From assembly GCF_002812125.1 (NCBI RefSeq), contig NZ_NPDQ01000002.1, positions 1 to 64,000 of the forward strand: a stretch of DNA of 64,000 bases, in the 5' to 3' direction. Made by a program: the position numbers and the translations under genes. Positions within the stretch are counted from its first letter, which is position 1, and each line of letters starts with the position of its first letter. Below are positions 9,075 through 16,962 of this stretch, in pieces. Origin of the DNA: Leptospira brenneri (GTDB lineage Bacteria > Spirochaetota > Leptospiria > Leptospirales > Leptospiraceae). The notes under the pieces were generated by a model. It made no database searches. It was given only the letters and a program-made list of their open reading frames with translations, and was not told the DNA's origin.

Positions 9075-9524
9075 TCAGTTAGATTGAATTTTATTTGCGA
9101 TCCAACTATCGGCGGCAAACGAACCGCCACCAGCAACCATCAAAATTACTGCGATTCCTATGGCGAGGATATGGTATTCAAAACCTTCCCCAGCTTGTTG
9201 GTTGAACCAGTTCATAAAAAATCCATTTTTCCTTACATAAATGGCGGCTCCTATCATGGTGAGTCCAATTCCAAACGAGGAAATTCTAGTGAAGAGTCCC
9301 AAAATAAGCCCAAGTGCTCCAAAAGATTCGGCTACAATGACCAAGAAGCCAACGGCATAAGGAATCCCTTCTGATTTAAAAAAATCGAGAGTTGCCGAAT
9401 ACCCATACCCTCCAAACATTCCAGCTAACTTCTGTAATCCGTGTGGAAGGATCACTAAACCCAAAACCAATCGTAATAAAGTCAGAAGCAAACTTGCCTC
9501 TGTGTAGAATAATTTTTCTAACAT
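9075..9524 (-). CDS. DoxX family membrane protein
   Basis: A small integral membrane protein of 149 residues with four hydrophobic segments. The typical DoxX opening, a helix followed by LVLGLVILPHGLQKLAGMFGG, is at about residues 17-40. Family members are linked to redox or respiratory stress functions in the membrane, but the biochemical role is generally unproven. It stands alone, upstream of (in transcription order, away from) the AraC regulator at 9596-10495, which lies on the same strand 71 bp upstream and could belong to one transcript. Confidence 0.85.
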   Translation of the reverse strand: MLEKLFYTEASLLLTLLRLVLGLVILPHGLQKLAGMFGGYGYSATLDFFKSEGIPYAVGFLVIVAESFGALGLILGLFTRISSFGIGLTMIGAAIYVRKNGFFMNWFNQQAGEGFEYHILAIGIAVILMVAGGGSFAADSWIANKIQSN

Positions 9525-9595
9525 TCCATTCTCCTAATGTCTTAGGTTTATCTTATGGAAAAATGCGTGTTTGGTAAATGGAGAGAATTTGATTT

Positions 9596-10495
9596 TTATG
9601 GTAGTTTTCGTTTCGAAAGCCGAAAGTTTTCAGGTGAGATATTTGTATGGGCTTTGAAAAATTTACTAAAATAAGAATTATCTGAAAATCCTAAAGTTAA
9701 GGCAATTTGATTGATATTCAAATCAGAATGGAGTAATAGCCGTTTGATTTCTAAAACTAATCTTTCTTGGATGATTGCCTTTGCCGATTTTCCATAAACC
9801 TTTTGACAAAGTTGATTGAAACTTCCACTCGAGATCCCCATCTCTTTTGCATAATAAGAAGTTGTTTTTTGATCTTTGAAATTGGTTTCTAATAACTTAA
9901 AAAAATCCCATAACTTAGAATCGATTGTAATTTTGTCTGTGAATGATGTATTGAATTCTTTTAGAGATTGTTGCAAGACCAATTGGATTAAAAGGTAAGT
10001 CAAAGAAGAGTTTGGTTTTGTATTCTTTTCACCAAGTAGTCTTTCAAAATCGTTTTTTAATTGTTCTGCATCTTGGATTGCTAGTTTAGAATTTTCATTT
10101 CCCGGTTGGAAAAAGGGATAGTTTTGAAAACTGGTAACTTGCCCACCATGTTCGGAGAGGTAATCTGGATAAATTTTGAGAGCAAAACCTTTAACAGGTT
10201 TGGAAAAAGTCCAAGAATGTACTTGGCCCGGCCGTAAGAAAAATAGGGAATTTTTTTCAATCGTATGAGATTGAAAATCGATGGAGTGAGTTCCTGTCCC
10301 TTCTGTAAAATAAAACAAAGCATAATAAGAATGTCTGTGCGAACTATCAAATTCCTGAAATTCGTTTGGTAATTCCTCTAAACGACCCACGTAAAAATAA
10401 GGATTGGTATCATCATTATGAACGTCCGTTAAATGGATCATTGGAATGTTTTTGATTTCAGATTGTATCATAGATGGTGCATTTAGAGTTTTCAT
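9596..10495 (-). CDS. AraC family transcriptional regulator
   Basis: The 299-residue protein has an N-terminal cupin-like ligand-binding region (about 20-160, with HRHSYYALFYFTEG and FFLRPGQVHSW typical of AraC_binding). At the C-terminus is a double helix-turn-helix domain (about 200-295) ending in the conserved pattern IALTLGFSDNSYFSKFFKAHTN. It would bind DNA and switch on a nearby promoter in response to a small ligand. The likely target is itself, the following DoxX gene, or the divergently placed phasin-like gene. The ligand is unknown. Confidence 0.9.
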   Translation of the reverse strand: MKTLNAPSMIQSEIKNIPMIHLTDVHNDDTNPYFYVGRLEELPNEFQEFDSSHRHSYYALFYFTEGTGTHSIDFQSHTIEKNSLFFLRPGQVHSWTFSKPVKGFALKIYPDYLSEHGGQVTSFQNYPFFQPGNENSKLAIQDAEQLKNDFERLLGEKNTKPNSSLTYLLIQLVLQQSLKEFNTSFTDKITIDSKLWDFFKLLETNFKDQKTTSYYAKEMGISSGSFNQLCQKVYGKSAKAIIQERLVLEIKRLLLHSDLNINQIALTLGFSDNSYFSKFFKAHTNISPENFRLSKRKLP

Positions 10496-10676
10496 TTCTC
10501 AGTTTCATTAAAGTAACAAACGACCCGCCTAAATCCAAAGGATTCGAATATGAAAAGATGCGGATAACGGTATTTTTCCCTTTGGGGAGGATTCTCTGGA
10601 ATTGAATCGTAAACGGGATTACGAAAAAAAAATCTAAAATTTTACAAAATGGGATAAAAAAGTTCTTGTAAGATTT

Positions 10677-10712
10677 TGTGCAACGCACATAACTGTGTTG
10701 TGCATTGCACAA
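10677..10712. promoter_or_regulatory. Two tandem TGTGC-N3-GCACA palindromes upstream of the phasin-like gene
   Basis: Site 1 is TGTGC-AAC-GCACA at 10677-10689. Site 2 is TGTGC-ATT-GCACA at 10699-10711, itself inside the 15-bp palindrome TTGTGCATTGCACAA at 10698-10712. The sites start 22 bp apart, about two helical turns, so a dimeric regulator could bind both on one face. They sit 26-61 bp before the ATG, a repressor position. The TGC-N-GCA core resembles phasin-gene operators bound by PhaR in proteobacteria (from memory, not verified). Confidence 0.65.
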
Positions 10713-10737
10713 TTAGGTGAAAACCAGGAGCTAAATT

Positions 10738-11109
10738 ATGGAAAAACAAATCATGGACATTCTTAACGCAGGTATCGGACTTTTCCAATCAGGAAAAGAA
10801 GGTCTTGATAAAGCAAAAACTTCGTTGGAAACTACTTACAATGAACTCGTATCCAAAGGTGCTTTGGACAATACAGAAGACTCTGTAAAGATCCGCCAAT
10901 CCGTTGACAAAATCCTAACAGACATTAAAGAATTCTCTAGTGTTGCTGGAAAAAACTACGATGAAACTCGTTCTAAAATCGTAGACAACTACAACAAAAT
11001 TGCTGAAGAAATCAAAGCAAAAATGCCTGAAGGAAAAATTGAATCCGTAAAAGCAAAAATCAATGAAGTTGCGGAATCTATCAAAAAAACAGGTGCTGCA
11101 AAAGCATAA
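10738..11109 (+). CDS. Phasin-like (phasin-related domain) protein
   Basis: A 123-residue, Cys-free, highly helical, Lys/Glu-rich protein without a signal peptide or membrane segment. It begins with an amphipathic helix ([19 protein letters not shown]) and is predicted coiled coil for most of its length, as in phasins that coat polyhydroxyalkanoate granules. An AGGAG site lies 7 bp before the ATG, a terminator follows, and paired palindromes precede it. No PHA synthase is in the window, so a granule role is family-based inference; a general stress or surface-coating role is also possible. Confidence 0.75.
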   Translation: MEKQIMDILNAGIGLFQSGKEGLDKAKTSLETTYNELVSKGALDNTEDSVKIRQSVDKILTDIKEFSSVAGKNYDETRSKIVDNYNKIAEEIKAKMPEGKIESVKAKINEVAESIKKTGAAKA

Positions 11110-11128
11110 GTTTCTCTAAAGAAGAAGG

Positions 11129-11148
11129 GGTCGGATTCCCGACCTTTT
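11129..11148 (+). terminator. Intrinsic terminator after the phasin-like gene
   Basis: GGTCGG (11129-11134), loop ATTC, CCGACC (11139-11144), then TTTT. It is located 20 bp beyond the stop codon. Confidence 0.8.
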
Positions 11149-11284
11149 CCCTTTTCTTTCGCCAAAATTCTTTTCTTACGAATGATCATTTAAACATCCG
11201 AACTTCTAATACAATCACATCTCACTCCACTTCTATCCACTTTCCCTATTGACAGACGGTTTTTTTTGTTTCATCCTGGAATCA

Positions 11285-12121
11285 ATGTTTCGTTCCCCTG
11301 TTGTATTCCTTTTTATTTCTATATTTTCCATTTCTTGTTCTTTGGCTGATCTACGTCCTCCCACCTTACAAAAAGAAGGTTTTAACCCTGAGTTAAAGAA
11401 AAAAGGACTGTCGGTGATCACGAATCCTCCTGTGAAAGAACTGACTCCAGGCAATTGGAAAGATTATAAACAAATTCAATTTGTATTAAAGGATGTTTGG
11501 CATTCTAAGTTTTTTCGATTTTTTACTCCCATCAAAGATTCAGAACAAAGGCTTCGAGTGTATTTGGATTTTGAAAAAGATGCCATGGAAGTGGAATTTC
11601 TTGGTGGAGAGAAAAAAGGTTTTATCCTTGGCCTTGTCAAAAAAGATCCTTACCAAATTGCTGCGGATACCGGAAAGGTTTTTACTGGTGATGATGAAGT
11701 AAGAGTGTATTTAGAATCTTTACGGTTGTATTTAACACTTCCTTGGCGACTGACAGAATTCCCGATCGTTCAATATGCAGGTCCTGTTCAAAAGTTAGGC
11801 CAAGACTATGAAGTGGTTTATTTTACCTCTGTTCAAACCAATGCCACTCCTGACACAGACCAGTATGTTGGTTACTTTGAAAAAACAAGTGGGGCTCTTG
11901 AATGGATGGAGTTTACCTACCGTGAACTTTTTAGTTTCTACAAAGGTGTTTTGAAATTTGGATACTATGAAGTTTGGAATGACAAACAATACCCAAGAAG
12001 AATTAGCATTCTCAATAGTTTTGAAGATCCTGATTTTGTTCATGAAATCCGTATCGAAAAAATGGAAATTCCGAAACAACCTATGGAAGAAGAAGATAAA
12101 GTATTGGAGTTACCGGAGTAG
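11285..12121 (+). CDS. Hypothetical lipoprotein
   Basis: I chose the ATG at 11285 because it gives a clean lipoprotein signal, MFRSPVVFLFISIFSISC, with the lipobox cysteine at residue 18. The upstream in-frame ATG at 11249 would add 12 residues before the signal. The mature part of about 260 residues is rich in aromatic and charged residues and alternates short beta-like segments (VRVYLESLRLYLTLPWRL). I recognise no domain. It is probably exported and membrane-anchored. It stands alone between a terminator and a toxin-antitoxin pair. Confidence 0.75.
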   Translation: MFRSPVVFLFISIFSISCSLADLRPPTLQKEGFNPELKKKGLSVITNPPVKELTPGNWKDYKQIQFVLKDVWHSKFFRFFTPIKDSEQRLRVYLDFEKDAMEVEFLGGEKKGFILGLVKKDPYQIAADTGKVFTGDDEVRVYLESLRLYLTLPWRLTEFPIVQYAGPVQKLGQDYEVVYFTSVQTNATPDTDQYVGYFEKTSGALEWMEFTYRELFSFYKGVLKFGYYEVWNDKQYPRRISILNSFEDPDFVHEIRIEKMEIPKQPMEEEDKVLELPE

Positions 12122-12211
12122 GGGATGAACGATCAAAATATTGAATCACTAATATAAATTCAGTTTGATGAATTTACTCATGCCAAATGTAGAAAAATCT
12201 GCAAAATTCGA

Positions 12212-12246
12212 TTGAATTATTTTGGTTATTACTTATGTTATAACCA
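12212..12246 (+). promoter_or_regulatory. Promoter and operator of the toxin-antitoxin pair
   Basis: A TTGAAT (12212-12217), 16-bp spacer and TATGTT (12234-12239) form a sigma-70-like promoter. Six bases separate the -10 from the ATG at 12246, so the transcript may be leaderless. The inverted repeat TGGTTAT (12223-12229) / ATAACCA (12240-12246) covers the spacer, -10 and start site, as expected for antitoxin autorepression. Confidence 0.5.
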
Positions 12247-12485
12247 TGGAAAGTTCATCAGTCAAAAAAACTACGATTCGAGCAATTGGAAATTCATCAG
12301 GTGCAACGATTCCAAAGGCACTTTTAGAAAAATATAATTTTCATGAAGGGGACACGGTGTTTCTTGTAGAAACTGAAAACGGTATTCTTTTATCTCCCTA
12401 TGATCCTGATTTTGAATCAGCAATGGCATTCTATCAAGATGCTTCTAAGAAATACCGAAATGCGCTTAAAGAATTAGCTAAATGA
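12246..12485 (+). CDS. AbrB/MazE-type antitoxin
   Basis: The 79-residue product from the ATG at 12246 has an N-terminal SpoVT/AbrB swapped-hairpin DNA-binding domain (IRAIGNSSGATIPKALLEKYNFHEGDTVFLVE). Its C-terminal tail (FYQDASKKYRNALKELAK) is likely the toxin-binding part. A TTG eight codons upstream is a less likely start because it lies inside the operator. It overlaps the toxin gene by 4 bp (ATGA). Its likely work is to neutralise the Doc toxin and repress its own promoter. Confidence 0.85.
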   Translation: MESSSVKKTTIRAIGNSSGATIPKALLEKYNFHEGDTVFLVETENGILLSPYDPDFESAMAFYQDASKKYRNALKELAK

Positions 12486-12874
12486 AACAGGAACCCAAGT
12501 GGTTAAATCGAAAAATCGCTGAGGCTATTCATTTAGATCAAATTAAACAACACGGTGGTTCGTTAGGGATTCGTGATGTAGGATTACTCGAATCGGCGCT
12601 AGATCGACCAAAGAACCAATGGCATTACCAACCTGAGTCTACTATTTTTGAACTCACGGCTTCCCTGGGAATCGGTATTGCTAAAAATCATCCATTTATG
12701 GACGGAAACAAAAGGACATCGTTTCTTTTGATGTATGTATTTCTTGCTTCGAATGGTTTCCTTATTGATACATTAGAAGAAGATGTTGTGAATGTGATTT
12801 TAAAAGTTGCAGATGGTTCTATAAAAGAAGATGAGTTAGCTATTTGGTTAAAAAAATCATCAAAGCCTAATTAA
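12482..12874 (+). CDS. doc: Doc-type (death-on-curing, Fic fold) toxin
   Basis: A 130-residue Fic-fold protein, the usual Doc length, with the core motif HPFMDGNKRT at about residues 71-80 and an N-terminal IHLDQIKQHGG block typical of Doc. In the studied P1 Doc this fold phosphorylates elongation factor Tu and stops translation. That activity is inferred here, and the motif has G rather than the A of canonical Doc (HxFxxANKR), so AMP transfer cannot be excluded. It is translationally coupled to an AbrB-type antitoxin rather than to Phd. Confidence 0.88.
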   Translation: MKQEPKWLNRKIAEAIHLDQIKQHGGSLGIRDVGLLESALDRPKNQWHYQPESTIFELTASLGIGIAKNHPFMDGNKRTSFLLMYVFLASNGFLIDTLEEDVVNVILKVADGSIKEDELAIWLKKSSKPN

Positions 12875-12921
12875 TATAATAAAAGAATATTTTTCTTTAA
12901 AGATTAACGATTGTTAGTAAA

Positions 12922-13010
12922 TTTCCGCGAAAGGGATCGTAGCGGAAATCCTGCAAAGCAGATTGCAGCGAAGAGCCCGGTCCACCACCACTCTGGTGGT
13001 GGATTCGCCC
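12922..13010. repeat. Structured intergenic element with three hairpins and two imperfect direct repeats
   Basis: The non-coding stretch contains TTTCCGC (12922-12928) pairing with GCGGAAA (12942-12948), CTGC-AAAG-type pairing around 12951-12962, and a strong hairpin TCCACCACCA (12981-12990) / TGGTGGTGGA (12994-13003) closed by GCGAA (12968-12972) with TTCGC (13004-13008). Two 17-nt copies, at 12935-12951 and 12961-12977, agree at 12 positions. It is GC-richer than its surroundings. It looks like a member of a dispersed intergenic family rather than a gene. Confidence 0.55.
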
Positions 13011-13054
13011 CAAAAAACATTGAGAAAGTTGGATTTGGATACAGGAAAGGTTTA

Positions 13055-13095
13055 AGTAACCACTACTAAAGATGGATAGTAGTGGTTACTTTTTA
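13055..13095. terminator. Bidirectional terminator between doc and tonB
   Basis: A perfect 14-bp stem, AGTAACCACTACTA (13055-13068) with TAGTAGTGGTTACT (13077-13090), with an 8-nt loop and TTTT following on the plus strand. The tonB stop codon lies immediately beyond. Confidence 0.85.
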
Positions 13096-13689
13096 ATTCA
13101 AAGTAAATCGAATCGGAACAAGAACTTTTACAGTGATGGCTTTTCCTTCTAAGATGGAAGGAGAAAACCGTTTTCTGCGGTAAACTTTGATGGCTTCTTC
13201 TTCGAGGCCACCGCCTAACTGCTTTCCTACGGATCTAACTCGTAATACTTCACCTGTGTTTCCAATGATGACTTCTAAAGTCATAGTTCCTGTAAGTCCA
13301 AGAGCTTTTGCATCGGAAGTATATTCAGGACGAATATTGGGAGATAAGTCTACTGGGGAAGTAGCACCAGATACGATCGGGTCAGAAGCTCCCGCGATAC
13401 GTGGGTCTTCTTTTTTCTCTTCTTTTTCTTTGTCGGTAAGATCAAAGTCTCCATCGGTTGGTTTTGAATCAGTGGATGGTTCTTGGATTTGGACATTGTC
13501 AATGAAGGCAACTTCTTCCACGAGACTATCTAAACTATCCGTTTCCAAATGAGGAGTGAACCAAAAGAGGATGATGATGGCTTGGACAAAAGCAGAAATA
13601 GCAAGACCAGTTTCGATTCGGTACCTGTCGATGAACCGATGGATTCTCTCACGTTTGGATCTTCTTTGTGTAACAACTGTTCCGTTCAC
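13093..13689 (-). CDS. tonB: TonB energy-transducing protein
   Basis: A 198-residue periplasm-spanning protein with one N-terminal membrane helix (about 25-44), an acidic and Lys-rich middle (about 65-110, shorter and less proline-rich than in enterobacteria), and a C-terminal TonB domain. The domain carries GTMTLEVIIGNTGEVLRVRSVG and ends IRFTLN. It carries proton-motive energy from the ExbB/ExbD motor to outer-membrane receptors for iron or vitamin uptake. It is the last gene of the exbB-exbD-exbD-tonB operon, 1 bp after exbD. No TonB-dependent receptor is in the window. Confidence 0.9.
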   Translation of the reverse strand: MNGTVVTQRRSKRERIHRFIDRYRIETGLAISAFVQAIIILFWFTPHLETDSLDSLVEEVAFIDNVQIQEPSTDSKPTDGDFDLTDKEKEEKKEDPRIAGASDPIVSGATSPVDLSPNIRPEYTSDAKALGLTGTMTLEVIIGNTGEVLRVRSVGKQLGGGLEEEAIKVYRRKRFSPSILEGKAITVKVLVPIRFTLN

Positions 13690-13690
13690 G

Positions 13691-14113
13691 TTACTTTCCT
13701 TTTAACCCGCCACCTTGAGTGGTCTTGGTAACGAGGGAAACCTTTAAGGCTCCTATCTCTCGGAGAGTTTCGAATACACTATCCAACTCTTCATAAGTTA
13801 AATCTTGGTCCGCATGGATGAGAACTTTCAAATCAGGTGTAGTGGAAAGTTTAGCCCTGATTTCACTCATGGCTTCGTTTAATTCCATCTTCACCGAGTT
13901 AAAATAGACAGTCCTCTTTTCATCAGCAGTTAAGTAAAGGTTTGCGATCTTTTTGTTTAACTGTTCTCCACCAGGAACATCGGGTAGATTGATGGGAAGG
14001 TCTGGATCTGAATCCAATACGGAGGTTACCATAAAGAACACGAGGAGTAAGAAGGCAATGTCTGCCATCGAACTTACGGGAACTGAAGGTGCGACTCTCT
14101 TTCTTCGTAACAT
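13691..14113 (-). CDS. exbD: ExbD/TolR family biopolymer transport protein (second copy)
   Basis: A 140-residue protein with a single N-terminal membrane helix, [19 protein letters not shown] (about 17-35), containing the proton-relay aspartate (D19) seen in all ExbD/TolR proteins. A periplasmic domain with PINLPDVPG and a C-terminal [20 protein letters not shown] segment follow. It works with ExbB to power TonB. It lies 1 bp after the first exbD and directly before tonB. Two different ExbDs in one operon suggest a hetero-oligomeric motor. Confidence 0.92.
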   Translation of the reverse strand: MLRRKRVAPSVPVSSMADIAFLLLVFFMVTSVLDSDPDLPINLPDVPGGEQLNKKIANLYLTADEKRTVYFNSVKMELNEAMSEIRAKLSTTPDLKVLIHADQDLTYEELDSVFETLREIGALKVSLVTKTTQGGGLKGK

Positions 14114-14114
14114 A

Positions 14115-14534
14115 TTATTTCTTCTTTCTCACTGAGATTTTTTCAAATCCACGCAGTTGGACTGCTGAAAGTGCATCCAACATCTTTGCATATTTGGTAT
14201 CGCCGGTTGTAACAATGAGTGCTAGTTTGTTTTTGAGATCCGGGATTTCCATTTGGTTTAGGTCATCACGAAACTCTTTTAAACTAGAATATTCTTTGGT
14301 TCCGAAAGCTGTATTACGCATCTTGTATCTGTCTTGAGTGACCAAAATTTCATATACATTCTTTCGTAAAAACGGTTGAGGTTCGGATTGTTTGCGTGGA
14401 AGGGAAATGTTAAGTCCTTCCTTTACAAAGAATACGGCAGTTACCATAAAAAATACCAAGAGTAGAAAGGCAATATCCGACATGGATGCTGCCGATATCT
14501 CCTCTAGTTCTTGTTTTTTCTTTAACTTAATCAT
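14115..14534 (-). CDS. exbD: ExbD/TolR family biopolymer transport protein (first copy)
   Basis: A 139-residue paralogue of the next gene with the same plan: a cytoplasmic start, a helix [19 protein letters not shown] (about 18-36) with the conserved aspartate, then a periplasmic domain. It starts 20 bp after exbB. The periplasmic part differs clearly from the second copy ([16 protein letters not shown] and a shorter C-terminus), so this is an old duplication and not a recent one. Confidence 0.92.
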   Translation of the reverse strand: MIKLKKKQELEEISAASMSDIAFLLLVFFMVTAVFFVKEGLNISLPRKQSEPQPFLRKNVYEILVTQDRYKMRNTAFGTKEYSSLKEFRDDLNQMEIPDLKNKLALIVTTGDTKYAKMLDALSAVQLRGFEKISVRKKK

Positions 14535-14554
14535 GGTTCGTTACTTTCCGTAGT

Positions 14555-15406
14555 TTACGCTCTTTTGCCGGCTTTGAGTTTTAAGTATTCTTTGTAAATT
14601 TTGTTCGCAGCTTCTTCTACTTCAGAAGTAAAGAAAGCAACACGGCCTTGTAAGTATTGGTAGAAAGTCATTGCAGGAATCGCAACGATAAGACCAGCAG
14701 CCGTTGTGATTAACGCTTCTTTAATACCACCAGCAACCACTTTCGCGTTTACTTGGTCAGCATTTGCAATTGCATCGAATGCGTTGATCATACCAGATAC
14801 AGTTCCAAGAAATCCCACAAGTGGTGCGATAGTAGAAACAGCAGAAAGAACCGTGAGACCTTTTTCTAGAAGTGTCATGACCTCGCCGGCTTCTCTTTCA
14901 ATCCCAGAAGCAAAAATCTCTGGATCGTTTTGAGAAACTTCCATTCCATTTTTTAATACGTCTGTGATTCTTTGGCCTTCGTTTGCTTTTAAAAATTCTT
15001 CAATCCCATTCATACCGGATGCATCGATCGCATCTTGTAAGTCTTGGTTGTATCCTTTTCTTACGAGTTTAGCTGTGAAGAAAAAGTAGATTCTTTCAAG
15101 AATCACACCAAATCCAACAATCGAAGAGAGTAGGAGTGGCCACATAGACCATCCACCAGTGACAAATAAACTCACGAGTCCAATTTCAGATTCTTGTTTT
15201 GGTGTTTCTGCAGGAGCTTCTGCCACAGGTGCAGGTGTCTCAGCGGGAGTTTCCGTTGTTTGTGTTGTTTCAGTAGTTGGTGCAGCAGGTGTTGATTGTG
15301 CTTCGATTTTTCCTGCAAGAGTAAAGATTGTGATAAGTGCGATCACAAAAGACAAAGTGAGTTTCGCTTTTGTCTGGTTACATGAAAAGTTCATGAATGT
15401 CTCCAT
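14555..15406 (-). CDS. exbB: ExbB/TolQ/MotA proton channel protein
   Basis: A 283-residue inner-membrane proton channel. It has an N-terminal signal-like helix (about 14-36), a Thr/Pro/Ala/Glu-rich periplasmic extension (about 37-75), and three further membrane helices with the TolQ/ExbB signature [25 protein letters not shown] (about 185-209) and a final [13 protein letters not shown] helix. The extended N-terminus is common in spirochaete and Bacteroidetes ExbB. It is the first gene of the operon with two exbD genes and tonB. Confidence 0.92.
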   Translation of the reverse strand: METFMNFSCNQTKAKLTLSFVIALITIFTLAGKIEAQSTPAAPTTETTQTTETPAETPAPVAEAPAETPKQESEIGLVSLFVTGGWSMWPLLLSSIVGFGVILERIYFFFTAKLVRKGYNQDLQDAIDASGMNGIEEFLKANEGQRITDVLKNGMEVSQNDPEIFASGIEREAGEVMTLLEKGLTVLSAVSTIAPLVGFLGTVSGMINAFDAIANADQVNAKVVAGGIKEALITTAAGLIVAIPAMTFYQYLQGRVAFFTSEVEEAANKIYKEYLKLKAGKRA

Positions 15407-15479
15407 ATCTAATTGATATGTTTCAAATTTAGAATATCCTTGTTACAAATAGATTACAGAGAAATGACAAAGAGGGAAA

Positions 15480-16256
15480 TTAGAAGGAGAGTAAGATCTC
15501 TCGCAGTTTAGGGATGCCTTCTAAAAATAGGGCAGGCCCTGGTTGTAATATTATGCTCGGGTCCAGTTCAAAAATTCGGTTGGATTTAATAAAGCCCGTG
15601 GACTGCCATTCGGGTTTGTTTCGTACCCAGTCCCAGTCCATTGCCTTCCCACACCAAGAACCCATGTAGATGTCTGGATTGGCTTCTTTGACAGCTTCTG
15701 CGGTAATGATTCGGTCTTTGGCTAGTTTTTTGTCTTTGAGATGAGAAAAACAGTCTTCTCCACCAGCAAGTTCAATCGCTTCGCTTACCCATTGGATCCC
15801 AGTGATGATGGGTTCGTCCCATTCCTGGAAAAAAACTTTGGGTTTTTTTGTTTTGGATTCGTTTTCTTTTTTCCATTCGGTTATGTTTTTTTTCCAACCA
15901 TCAATCAGTGTTTTGGCTTTATCTGTTTGGCCTACAAGGTTTCCGAGTATTTGCATATTGGAAAGAATTTCAGATATGGATCTTTGATTAAAAATAATAA
16001 CATTTAACCCACGTTCAATGAGGTCTTTTGCAAGTTGGGATTGGATATCAGAAAAACCGATGACAAGGTCTGGTTCTAAGGATGTAATTTTTTTTAAATT
16101 ACCGCTGATAAAGGCAGAGACTTTTGTTTTTTCTTCCTTTGCTTTGGGAGGTCGTTCCGTATAAACAGAAATTCCTATGATCCTCTCCTCTTCCCCTAAG
16201 AGATATAACATCTCTGTTGGTTCTTCGGTGAGACAAATAATTCTTTCTGGACCCAT
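15480..16256 (-). CDS. Cobalamin-binding-type periplasmic binding fold protein (BtuF-like)
   Basis: The 258-residue protein has the BtuF/FhuD (PF01497) fold: an opening RIICLTEEPTEMLYLLGEEERIIG, then LEPDLVIGFSDIQSQLAKDL, and a C-terminal WDWVRNKPEWQSTG segment as in stand-alone cobalamin-binding proteins. No signal peptide or lipobox is visible at the chosen start, so it may stay in the cytoplasm or the real start may differ. It begins 2 bp after ktrA, at the end of the potassium-uptake operon. Its ligand could be a corrinoid or another metal chelate. No permease or ATPase is adjacent. Confidence 0.75.
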   Translation of the reverse strand: MGPERIICLTEEPTEMLYLLGEEERIIGISVYTERPPKAKEEKTKVSAFISGNLKKITSLEPDLVIGFSDIQSQLAKDLIERGLNVIIFNQRSISEILSNMQILGNLVGQTDKAKTLIDGWKKNITEWKKENESKTKKPKVFFQEWDEPIITGIQWVSEAIELAGGEDCFSHLKDKKLAKDRIITAEAVKEANPDIYMGSWCGKAMDWDWVRNKPEWQSTGFIKSNRIFELDPSIILQPGPALFLEGIPKLREILLSF

Positions 16257-16258
16257 AA

Positions 16259-16954
16259 TTAAGATTCTAAAAACCGAGCAAGATCTGTTTGTGATCCAAA
16301 AAGTACAATCACATCCTCTTCTTTGAGGATAGTATTTCCGTGAGGAATTCCTAAAATTTTTTCGCTTTTAGAATCAGAAGCTCTTTTGGAGTCTTTTTGA
16401 GTGAACGGACGTTTGACGGTAATGACATTGATATTGTATTTATGCCGTAAATCAGCATCGGCTATGGTTTGATTGATATAACGTTTGGGAACTGTGACTT
16501 CCACCACACTGTACTCGTCTGAAAGTAAAAAACTAGATTTCATTCCCGAAAAGGATAAGGTTTCGGCCATACTCCTCGCTGCACGTTCTTCAGGATTAAA
16601 AAGATCTTTGATTCCGAGTAGTTCCAAAACTTTCATTTGTAATGGAGTTTGGTAACGAGCGTATATGTTTTTGACTCCACATTTTTTTAAACTATCTGCA
16701 CAAATGATGGAAGTTTCAAAATCATCAGCAAGAGCAATCACAGCGTAATCGACATCGGCAATTCCTTGCGATCGTAATGCATGTTCATCGGTGGCATCTA
16801 AAGCAACTGCAATGGTAACATTATCTTTGATGGAATCGATGATCACAGGGTCTTTGTCAATCGCAATGATTTCATGTCCGTCTTCAAACAGATAACGAAC
16901 AAATAACTTTCCAAAACTGCCAATTCCGATGACTGCTATTTTTTTTCTTTGCAT
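16259..16954 (-). CDS. ktrA: KtrA/TrkA-type potassium channel regulatory subunit
   Basis: A 231-residue cytoplasmic protein with an N-terminal RCK/TrkA-N Rossmann domain (GIGSFGKLFVRYL at 11-23, acidic IDKD at 32-35) and a C-terminal RCK_C domain (about 140-230). It binds NAD(H) or ATP/ADP as an octameric ring and gates the membrane subunit encoded 8 bp upstream. This single-RCK length matches KtrA rather than the double-length TrkA. Confidence 0.9.
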   Translation of the reverse strand: MQRKKIAVIGIGSFGKLFVRYLFEDGHEIIAIDKDPVIIDSIKDNVTIAVALDATDEHALRSQGIADVDYAVIALADDFETSIICADSLKKCGVKNIYARYQTPLQMKVLELLGIKDLFNPEERAARSMAETLSFSGMKSSFLLSDEYSVVEVTVPKRYINQTIADADLRHKYNINVITVKRPFTQKDSKRASDSKSEKILGIPHGNTILKEEDVIVLFGSQTDLARFLES

Positions 16955-16962
16955 ACCAAACT

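Noticed and set aside
9069..9374. 101-codon plus frame opposite DoxX
   Set aside because: Antisense to a recognised DoxX gene and of low-complexity composition.
12875..13092. tRNA-like or small protein gene between doc and tonB
   Set aside because: No cloverleaf or ORF with a start and ribosome site; the stem-loops fit a repeat element and a terminator instead.
13187..13552. Long open frame of 121 codons on the plus strand
   Set aside because: It lies wholly antisense to tonB, lacks a ribosome site and family features, and reads as the complement of a confirmed gene.
15407..15479. Cobalamin riboswitch near the BtuF-like gene
   Set aside because: The gene is internal to an operon and no conserved B12-box-like pattern is seen at either operon end.
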